A stretch of DNA of 64,000 nt from Roseococcus thiosulfatophilus (lineage in GTDB: Bacteria > Pseudomonadota > Alphaproteobacteria > Acetobacterales > Acetobacteraceae), in NCBI RefSeq assembly GCF_017311575.1, contig NZ_JAFFQY010000063.1:151894-215893 (forward strand). The letters run 5' to 3'. Under the pieces are notes generated by a model. That model was not told the origin of the DNA. It did no database searches and was given only the letters and a program-made list of their open reading frames with translations. Of the stretch, positions 54,985 to 61,929 are shown piece after piece. Within the stretch, counting starts at the first letter, position 1. The number at the start of each line of letters is the position of its first letter. The translations under genes were made by a program, and so were the position numbers.

Positions 54985-57791
54985 GGGGCGCGCGCCTCCT
55001 CGCGCTGATCCTCGCCCTCGCGGCCGCGCTGGGCGCGGTCGCCATCTATGCCATCCCGCGCACGCTGGACTGGGACCGCCACCGCGGCACACTGGCCGCC
55101 ATCGCTTCCGAACGGCTGGGCCGCGCCGTCGCCATCACCGGGCCCATCTCGGTCGAACTGCTGCCCCAGCCGCGGATGGAGGCGCAGGGGCTGCTGATCG
55201 GCTGGGAGGAGGACGACATCCGCATGACGGCGCGGGGCATCCGCCTGCGCCTCGCGTTGCCGGCCTTGCTGCTCGGCCGCATCGAGGTGCGGGAGATGGC
55301 GCTGCTGGGGGCCGTCATCCACCTGCCCTGGCCATTGACCTCGTTGCCGGGGGTCTTCCAGCCTGCCTTTCCCGCCGGCTTCGACGCTGAGATCGAGGAC
55401 AGCCAGGTCATCCTGGGCGGCGCCGTGGTCGAGGGCGTCACCGCCCGGCTCCGCGCCGGCGCGCCCCATGAGGCGATGACGGCCGAGGGCAGCCTCGCCT
55501 GGCGTGGCCGCCCCATGCGCTTCCAGGCCCTGCTGCGCCCCGCCTCCGATGACGGGGTGGCGGCGCTCGATTTCCTGGGCGAGGTTCAGGGGGCCAGCCT
55601 GCGCGCCCGCGGCGCCCTGCTGGCCGAGGGCGGCTTCGAAGGCCGGCTGGAGGCCGAGGGGCCGCGCCTCGCCGCCCTCCTGCCCGCGCCCCCCGGCGCC
55701 TTCCGCGCCACGGCCGAGCTGGAGGCGGGGGTCGAGCGCATCGTGGCCCGCAACATGTCGCTGCAATTCGGGGAGCAGCGGGTGCGCGGTTCCGCCACCC
55801 TCACCCTCGGGCCCGGTTCGGAGTTCCGCGCGGCGCTGGCGGCGCCCAGCCTCGATGTGGAGCCCTGGCTCGCCGCGCTGCGCGGCACCACGCCGCCGGC
55901 CATCCCCGTCGTGCTGGACATCGCGGCCGAGCAGTCGCGCCTCGGCCCGCTGCCGCTGCGAAGGCTGCGCGCCTCCGCGCGGCTGGAGGGGGAGCGGCTG
56001 GCGCTCTCGGATGTCGCGGCCGAATTGCCGGGCGGGACCGAGGTGCGGCTGGCCGGGGCCGGGCAGGGGCCGATGCTGGACCTTGCCCTGTCCTTCCGCT
56101 CGGAGCAGGCGGGGGCGTTGGCCGGCGCCATCGGCTGGCCTTCCGCCCTCCATCCTGGGGCGGGCAGCGCGGAGGGCCGCTTCCGCCTCGCGGTGGAGGG
56201 GCCGCAATATTCCGTCTCGGAGTTGCGGGCGCGCTGGGGGGCGGCCACGGTCACGGGCGGCTTCGTGTGGCGCGCCGGCGCGCGGCCACGCCTTGCGCTC
56301 GGCCTCGATTTCGACGCGCTGGAATCCGGGCCGGCCCTGCCGGCGGTGATGGAGGCCCTGCGCGCCGCCGGCCGCGGCACCGATGTGCAGCTGCGCCTGG
56401 GCTTCGGGCGGCTGGCCCTGGGCGATGCGGTGTTCGAGCGCCTGGCGCTGGACGGCGCGGCGGAAGGCGGGCGCCTTCTGCTCCGGCGGATGACGGCGCG
56501 GCATCTGGGCCTCGACTTCACCCTGACGGGTGCGCTGGACGATGCGCGGCTCCATGAGATGTCGCTGGAGGCCGAGGGCGCGGCCGGCCCGGTGCTGGCG
56601 CTGCTGGGGCTCGACCACCCTGGGCTGTCGGCGCAGCCCTTGCGGCTGCGTGCCTCGGGGGCTGGGCCGCTGGAGGCGCTGGCCCTGCGTGCCGAGGCCG
56701 AGCTGGCCGAGGCCCGGCTGGAATGGCAGACCACGCTCGACTTCGGCGCCCGCACTGGCCAGGGCAGCTTCACCTTGCGCCACCCCGGGGCCGCGCGGCT
56801 GCTGGGGCGGTTCACCGATGGCGCGGCGCTCGATTGGCTGGGCGAGGGGTCGCTTTCTGTCGTTGCCGCCCTGGGCCACCGGCCCGGTCAATGGAATGTC
56901 GAGAACCTGGAATTCGTGGCGGGCGGGGCGCGGGCGCGTGGGCAGCTTGGCATCGCCCCCGGCCGCGAAGGCCGCGCCGCCGTCACGGGGCGCCTGGCCT
57001 TCGAACGGCTGCCGCTGCCGGCGCCGGAGCGCTGGCGGTTCGGCGCGGCCGGCGCGCTCGACCTCGCGCTGGACCTGACGGCCGAGCAGGTGGCGGTGCC
57101 GGGGCTTCCCGTGCTGACCGAGGCCTCCGCCGCGCTGCGCGGGGACGCGACCGGCCTGCGCCTGGGCGATGGCCGCGCCACCCTGCTGGCCGGCGAGGCG
57201 CAGCTGGAAGCCCGCATCGAACCCGCCGGCGACACCCGCCGCCTGCGGCTCGATGGCGGGTTCGAAGGCTTGTCGCTGGGCGGCCCCGTCTTCGGGCGGC
57301 CACTGGACGTGACCGCCGGTCGGCTCGCCGGCAGCTTCCGCCTGGCCGCCGAGGGCATGGATTCCGCGGCCGCCCTGCGAAGCCTGTCCGGCTCGGCCGA
57401 GATCACGCTGCGCGACGGCGTGGTGGGCGGCTTCGACGCCCCCGTCGCGGTCGCGGCGCTGGGCTGGGAGGATGTCGCCGCCGCCGAGGCCGCGCTGCGC
57501 CGGGCGCTGGGCGGCGGCACCACGCCGGTCGAGCGCGGGCTGCTGCGCATGCGGGTGGACCAGGGCACGGCCTGGATCACGGATGGCGAGCTGCGCGGAG
57601 ATGCCGGGCTCCATCTGGGGGTTGGCGGCCATTTCGGCCTGGCCGAAGATGGGCTGGCGCTGCGGCTGGAACTGCCTGTCCCCACGGGGGCGCCGGCCGC
57701 GGGGCTCGACATCCTGGGGCAAAGCCGCGTGCCGGATCGCCGGCCGGACATCACCCCCTTCCTGCGGTGGCGCGCCGAAGCCCCCCGCTGA
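54981..57791 (+). CDS. AsmA family protein
   Basis: A 936-residue inner-membrane-anchored protein with a single N-terminal signal anchor (ARLLALILALAAALGAVAIYAI), followed by a large periplasmic part made of repeated beta-strand-rich segments. It opens with the AsmA-type RTLDWDRHRGTLAAIASERLGRAVAITGPISVELLPQPRM. The C-terminal AsmA_2-like region includes LSGSAEITLRDGVVGGFD and GLHLGVGGHFGLAEDGLAL. AsmA-like proteins are implicated in lipid transport to the outer membrane. The GTG start overlaps the oxoprolinase stop by four bases, an odd partner for an envelope protein. Confidence 0.85.
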   Translation: MRGARLLALILALAAALGAVAIYAIPRTLDWDRHRGTLAAIASERLGRAVAITGPISVELLPQPRMEAQGLLIGWEEDDIRMTARGIRLRLALPALLLGRIEVREMALLGAVIHLPWPLTSLPGVFQPAFPAGFDAEIEDSQVILGGAVVEGVTARLRAGAPHEAMTAEGSLAWRGRPMRFQALLRPASDDGVAALDFLGEVQGASLRARGALLAEGGFEGRLEAEGPRLAALLPAPPGAFRATAELEAGVERIVARNMSLQFGEQRVRGSATLTLGPGSEFRAALAAPSLDVEPWLAALRGTTPPAIPVVLDIAAEQSRLGPLPLRRLRASARLEGERLALSDVAAELPGGTEVRLAGAGQGPMLDLALSFRSEQAGALAGAIGWPSALHPGAGSAEGRFRLAVEGPQYSVSELRARWGAATVTGGFVWRAGARPRLALGLDFDALESGPALPAVMEALRAAGRGTDVQLRLGFGRLALGDAVFERLALDGAAEGGRLLLRRMTARHLGLDFTLTGALDDARLHEMSLEAEGAAGPVLALLGLDHPGLSAQPLRLRASGAGPLEALALRAEAELAEARLEWQTTLDFGARTGQGSFTLRHPGAARLLGRFTDGAALDWLGEGSLSVVAALGHRPGQWNVENLEFVAGGARARGQLGIAPGREGRAAVTGRLAFERLPLPAPERWRFGAAGALDLALDLTAEQVAVPGLPVLTEASAALRGDATGLRLGDGRATLLAGEAQLEARIEPAGDTRRLRLDGGFEGLSLGGPVFGRPLDVTAGRLAGSFRLAAEGMDSAAALRSLSGSAEITLRDGVVGGFDAPVAVAALGWEDVAAAEAALRRALGGGTTPVERGLLRMRVDQGTAWITDGELRGDAGLHLGVGGHFGLAEDGLALRLELPVPTGAPAAGLDILGQSRVPDRRPDITPFLRWRAEAPR

Positions 57792-57807
57792 ACACGAGGA
57801 ATACGTC

Positions 57808-59223
57808 ATGGACACCGCCCCCGATCGCCGCCGCGAGGCCCTGGCCCGCGCCGCCGCCCTGTTCGATGACGGGACGCTGAAGGCGCGCCTCGGCGCCCTG
57901 GTGGAAATTCCCTCCACGGCGCAGGAGCCGGGCTTCGAGGCGCATCTGACGCGCTACCTGGAGCAGGGCATCCAGCCCTGGCTGGAGGGGATGGGCTTCA
58001 CCTGCGCCATCCATCCCAACCCGCAGGAGGGCTTCGGCCCCATCATGATCGCGACCCGCATCGAGGATGCGGCGCGGCCCACCATCCTGCTCTACGGGCA
58101 TGGCGACACGGTGCGCGGCCTCGACGAGCAATGGAGCGAGGGTCTCGCCCCCTGGCGCCTGACCGAGCGCGAGGGCCGCTGGTATGGCCGCGGCACGGCC
58201 GACAACAAGGGCCAGCACCTCATCAACCTGCTGGCGCTGGAGGCGGTGCTGGCGGCGCGCGCCGGCCGCCTCGGCTTCAACGTGAAGCTGGTGCTGGAAA
58301 TGGCGGAGGAGCGCGGCTCGGCCGGCCTGCGCGAATTCGTGGCGGCGCATGCGGCGGAACTGACGGCCGATGCGCTGATCGCGAGCGACGGGCCCCGCGT
58401 GGCGCCGGCTGTGCCGACCATCGCGACCGGCACGCGCGGCATCTTCCGCTTCGACCTCGCCTTGAAGCTGCGCGCGGGCGGCGTGCATTCGGGCCATTGG
58501 GGCGGGCTGACCACCGACCCCGCGGTGGTGCTGGCCCACGCCATCGGCAGCATGGTGGACCGGCACGGCAAGATCCTGGTGCGCGACCTGCTGCCCCGGA
58601 ACGGCGTGCCGGCCGAGGTGAAGGGTGTGCTCGACGGTTGCGAGGTGGAGGCCGGCGGCGATGCCGCCACCATTGACGCCAACTGGGGCGAGCCCGGCCT
58701 GACGGCGGCCGAGAAGATCTATGGCTGGAACAGCCTGATCGTGCTGGCCATGGTCAGCGGCCGGCCGGAGAACCCGGTCAATGCCGTGGCGCCCGATGCG
58801 CGCGCCGCCCTGCACATCCGCTACACCGTGGACACCGACCCGCACAGCTTCGAGGCCGCCATCCGCCGCCATCTCGACGCGGCGGGCTTCCCCGAGGTGA
58901 AGATCGAGAATGCCGGGGTGGGCATGCGCGCCTCCCGCACGCCGCCCAACCACCCCTGGGTGCGCTGGGCCGCGGAGAGCATGGAGCGGTCGCTGGGCAA
59001 GCGCGTGCAGATCATCCCGAACTCCTCGGGCGGGCTGCCGGGGGATGTCTTCGTGGACCATCTGGGCGTGCCGCTGGTCTGGGTGCCGCACAGCTATGGC
59101 GGCTGCCAGCAGCACGGGCCGGATGAACACCTGCTGCCTGGCCCGGCGCGCGAGGGGCTGATCGCCTTCGCGGGCATGTGGTTCGACCTGGGCGAGATGC
59201 CGGGCACGTCACCGGCCAACTGA
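57808..59223 (+). CDS. M20 family metallopeptidase
   Basis: A 471-residue cytosolic dinuclear-zinc amidohydrolase. The zinc ligands and catalytic Asp are in LLYGHGDTVRG (near residue 96), the bridging Asp in YGRGTADNKGQH (near 132), the general base in EMAEERGSAG (near 166), and the final histidine in QQHGPDEH. Dimerisation-domain segment GVHSGHWGG is present. Substrate class, peptide or N-acyl amino acid, is open. GAGGA lies seven bases before the ATG. It is 16 bases after the AsmA gene and is followed by a terminator. Confidence 0.92.
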   Translation: MDTAPDRRREALARAAALFDDGTLKARLGALVEIPSTAQEPGFEAHLTRYLEQGIQPWLEGMGFTCAIHPNPQEGFGPIMIATRIEDAARPTILLYGHGDTVRGLDEQWSEGLAPWRLTEREGRWYGRGTADNKGQHLINLLALEAVLAARAGRLGFNVKLVLEMAEERGSAGLREFVAAHAAELTADALIASDGPRVAPAVPTIATGTRGIFRFDLALKLRAGGVHSGHWGGLTTDPAVVLAHAIGSMVDRHGKILVRDLLPRNGVPAEVKGVLDGCEVEAGGDAATIDANWGEPGLTAAEKIYGWNSLIVLAMVSGRPENPVNAVAPDARAALHIRYTVDTDPHSFEAAIRRHLDAAGFPEVKIENAGVGMRASRTPPNHPWVRWAAESMERSLGKRVQIIPNSSGGLPGDVFVDHLGVPLVWVPHSYGGCQQHGPDEHLLPGPAREGLIAFAGMWFDLGEMPGTSPAN

Positions 59224-59249
59224 AGCTTAGCAATTCCGACAACCTTGCA

Positions 59250-59286
59250 GGCCCGTCACCGTTCCGGTGGCGGGCCTTGCTGTTTT
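59250..59286 (+). terminator. Intrinsic terminator after the M20 peptidase
   Basis: GGCCCGTCACCG-TTC-CGGTGGCGGGCC pairs over 12 base pairs (one T-G) and is followed by TTGCTGTTTT. It separates the 46.7-59.2 kb gene set from the efflux operon. Confidence 0.88.
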
Positions 59287-59300
59287 GGCGCCCCATCGTT

Positions 59301-59322
59301 AATTAGAATGATCATTCTAATT
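59301..59322. promoter_or_regulatory. Perfect 22-bp palindrome, candidate repressor operator of the RND operon
   Basis: AATTAGAATGA followed directly by its exact reverse complement: eleven bases each side, no spacer. The strongly AT-rich block stands out in a GC-rich region and contains TAGAAT (59304-59309), five of six to a -10, so a bound dimer would block the promoter. TetR-family regulators of RND pumps often use such operators. No regulator gene is present in the window. Confidence 0.6.
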
Positions 59323-59368
59323 TCTGGCGCCCCGGTATCCCCTGGGGGCGCGCACAGCGAAGGCCCGC

Positions 59369-60862
59369 ATGTTGCACCCCTCCCTGACCCCGCCGCGCGG
59401 CCCTGCCCGCCCGCGTTCCGTGCGGCTCGCGGTGGCCTGCCTCGGGCTTTCCGTCAGCGCCTGCGCCATGCCCCAGCTTCCCTCCCTGGCCCCCGCCCGC
59501 CCCCTGCCGGTGGCATGGGTGGGCGAGGTCGAGGCCACCCGCCCCGGCCCCCGCGTGGACCCCGCCGCCTGGTGGGCGCGCTTTGACGACCCCTTGCTGG
59601 ACCGCGCCGTGGCGCGCGCGCTCTCGGACAATCTGGACCTCGCCCAGGCGGCGCAGCGCGTGGCGCAGGCGCGCGCCCAGCTCGTGCCCGCCGAGGCGCA
59701 GTTCCTTCCCGGCCTCGGCCTTGGCGCGCAGGTTCGGGGCGAGCGACGCATCGCGGGCGAGTTGCCCAGCCTCGGCGGCGATCTGGGCGCGGGCCTGTCC
59801 CAGCCGCGCGGCACCGTCACCTGGGGCGGCGGGCTGGATGCGAGCTGGGAGGTCAGCCTCTTCGGCCGGGCCACGGCCACCACCCAGGCGGCCCGCGCCG
59901 CCGCCGCCATCGCCGAACAGCAGGCCGAGGCCGCCCGCCTCTCCCTCGCCGCCGAGGTGGCGCAGACCTACCTTGAACTCCGCGCCGCCCAGCGCCGCGC
60001 CTGGCTGCTGGAGGCTTCCGCCCGCGCCCAGCGCAGCCTGGTCCGGCTGACGACCGAACGCCGTGGGGCGGGCCTGGCCAGCGACCTCGACGTGGACCGC
60101 TCCACCAGCTCCCTGCGGCAGGTGGAGGCGCAGATTCCCCAGGCGCGGGCGGCGGCCACGCGGGCCGCGCGGCGCCTCGCCACCCTGGCCGCCGACCCGC
60201 AGCCCGACCCGGCACTGGACCCCGGCACCGCCGAGCCACGCCAGCCCGCCGCGCGGGGCCTGGTCGAGGCCGGCGTGCCGGCGGATTTGCTGCGCGCGCG
60301 CCCCGATGTGCGCGCCGCTGAGCTGGCCGTGCTGCGTGCCGCCGCCGAGCTGGGCGTGGCCCGTTCCGAGATGTGGCCACGCCTGACGCTGACCGGGGGG
60401 CTCCAGGTGACGGCGACGGCGGTCGGGGCCTCCTTCCTCAACCCCGCCGGGCCGCTGACCTTCCTGGCCGGCGGGCCTTCGCTCTCCATGCCGCTCTTCG
60501 ACTGGGGGGTGCGGCGCGCCAACATCGAGGCGCGGGGCGCCGCCCTGGCCGAGGCCACGCTGGCCTACCGCCAGGCCGTGCTGGGCGCGGTGGAGGAGGT
60601 GGAGGGCATGCTGACCAACCTCACCGCCCAGCGCGCCCGCACCGAAAGGCTGGAGGCGGCGGAGGCGGCCGCGCTACGCGCCCTGCGCGGCGCCGAGCGC
60701 CTCTACGCCCAGGGGCTTGTCGGCTTCCTCGACCGGCTCCAGGCCGAGCAGGACCTGCTGCAGGTCCGCATCGAATTGACCGGCGCGCGCGAGGCCGAGG
60801 CGCTGGCCGTGGTCGGGTTGCACAAGGCCCTTGGCGCCGCCGTGCCGGGAGACCGCGCATGA
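59369..60862 (+). CDS. Outer membrane factor lipoprotein (NodT/OprM family)
   Basis: A 497-residue TolC-like outer-membrane channel lipoprotein. Signal peptide with lipobox LSVSAC (Cys32). The two OEP repeats are visible: WWARFDDPLLDRAVARALSDNLDLAQAAQRV starts the first, and GVPADLLRARPDVRAAELAVLRAAAELGVARSEMWPRL is the classic second-repeat region. The long coiled-coil helices are Ala/Arg/Glu-rich. First gene of the efflux operon; its stop overlaps the adaptor start by four bases. The start ATG lies 46 bases after the palindrome. Confidence 0.93.
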   Translation: MLHPSLTPPRGPARPRSVRLAVACLGLSVSACAMPQLPSLAPARPLPVAWVGEVEATRPGPRVDPAAWWARFDDPLLDRAVARALSDNLDLAQAAQRVAQARAQLVPAEAQFLPGLGLGAQVRGERRIAGELPSLGGDLGAGLSQPRGTVTWGGGLDASWEVSLFGRATATTQAARAAAAIAEQQAEAARLSLAAEVAQTYLELRAAQRRAWLLEASARAQRSLVRLTTERRGAGLASDLDVDRSTSSLRQVEAQIPQARAAATRAARRLATLAADPQPDPALDPGTAEPRQPAARGLVEAGVPADLLRARPDVRAAELAVLRAAAELGVARSEMWPRLTLTGGLQVTATAVGASFLNPAGPLTFLAGGPSLSMPLFDWGVRRANIEARGAALAEATLAYRQAVLGAVEEVEGMLTNLTAQRARTERLEAAEAAALRALRGAERLYAQGLVGFLDRLQAEQDLLQVRIELTGAREAEALAVVGLHKALGAAVPGDRA

Positions 60863-61926
60863 CCCGGCGCCTCGTCCTACCCCGCCGCGGGCTGCTGCTG
60901 GGCGGCGCGCTGCTGCCGCTTTCCGCCTGCGACGACGCCGAGGAGGCGGCGCCCGCGGCCGAGCCGGTGCGGACCGTGAAGCTCGAAAGGCTGGAGCCCA
61001 CCGCCGGTATCCGCACGCGCTCATTCGTGGGCCGCGTGGGCGCGGTGCGGACGGTGGAACTGGCCTTCCAGGTGGGCGGCCGGATCACGGAGATGCCGGT
61101 GCGCGAGGGCCAGCGCCTGCCGCGCGGCAGCCTGCTGGCCGCGCTCGACCCCGAGGACCTGCGCCTCGCGGTGCAGGAGGCGGAGGTGCAGCGCAGCCTC
61201 GCCGAGCGCACCTGGCAGCGCAACCGCGGCCTCTCCCCCGGCACGGTGGCGCGTGCGGTGATCGACGAGGCCGAGGCCCAGTTCAACCTGCGCGACGTGG
61301 CCCTGCGCCAGGCACGCCGCAACCTCGAACACGCCACCCTGCACGCGCCCTTCGACGCGCTGGTGACGCAGCGGCTGGTGGACCCCTTCACCGTGGTGGC
61401 GGCCGGCACGGCGGTGCTGCGCGTCCAGGACGTGACGGAACTGCGCGTGGCCATCTCCGTGCCGGAGGACCTCGTGGCCGTGGTGGGCCAGGAGGATCTG
61501 CTGCAGGTGGAAGCCGTCCTGCCCTCGCGCCCCGATTTGCGCTTTCCGCTGACCTATCGCGAACACCGCACCCAGCCCGATGCCGTGGCGCAGACCTACC
61601 AGGTCAGCTTCGGCATGCCGCACCCGGACGGTGTGGCGGTGCTGCCGGGCATGACCGTCGCGGTCCGCGCCCGCTACACCGGGCGCGCGGCCCCCGCCGC
61701 GGAACTGACGGTGCCCATCGCTGCCATCGTCCCCGGCACGCCGCCGCATGTCTGGCTGGTGGAGCCGGAGGGTGGCGAAGTGCGCCGCCAGGAGGTGGCG
61801 CTGGGCGCCGTGCTGGGTGAGCGCGTGGTGGTGGCCGAGGGGCTGCAGACCGGTCAGGTGATTGTGGCCGCCGGCGCCGCGCGGCTGCGCGAGGGCATGC
61901 GCGTCCGCCCCATGGACGCGCCATAG
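60859..61926 (+). CDS. RND efflux periplasmic adaptor (membrane fusion protein)
   Basis: A 355-residue periplasmic adaptor lipoprotein (lipobox LPLSAC, Cys24). RSFVGRVGAVRTVELAFQVGGRI begins the barrel-sandwich part; a coiled-coil hairpin (about residues 95-155) includes ERTWQRNRGLSPGTVARAVIDEAE; HAPFDALVTQRLVDPFTVV closes the lipoyl domain, followed by beta-barrel and membrane-proximal domains. It joins the pump to the outer membrane factor. The ATG overlaps the upstream stop (ATGA) and the pump gene starts three bases after its stop. Confidence 0.93.
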   Translation: MTRRLVLPRRGLLLGGALLPLSACDDAEEAAPAAEPVRTVKLERLEPTAGIRTRSFVGRVGAVRTVELAFQVGGRITEMPVREGQRLPRGSLLAALDPEDLRLAVQEAEVQRSLAERTWQRNRGLSPGTVARAVIDEAEAQFNLRDVALRQARRNLEHATLHAPFDALVTQRLVDPFTVVAAGTAVLRVQDVTELRVAISVPEDLVAVVGQEDLLQVEAVLPSRPDLRFPLTYREHRTQPDAVAQTYQVSFGMPHPDGVAVLPGMTVAVRARYTGRAAPAAELTVPIAAIVPGTPPHVWLVEPEGGEVRRQEVALGAVLGERVVVAEGLQTGQVIVAAGAARLREGMRVRPMDAP

Positions 61927-61929
61927 CCC

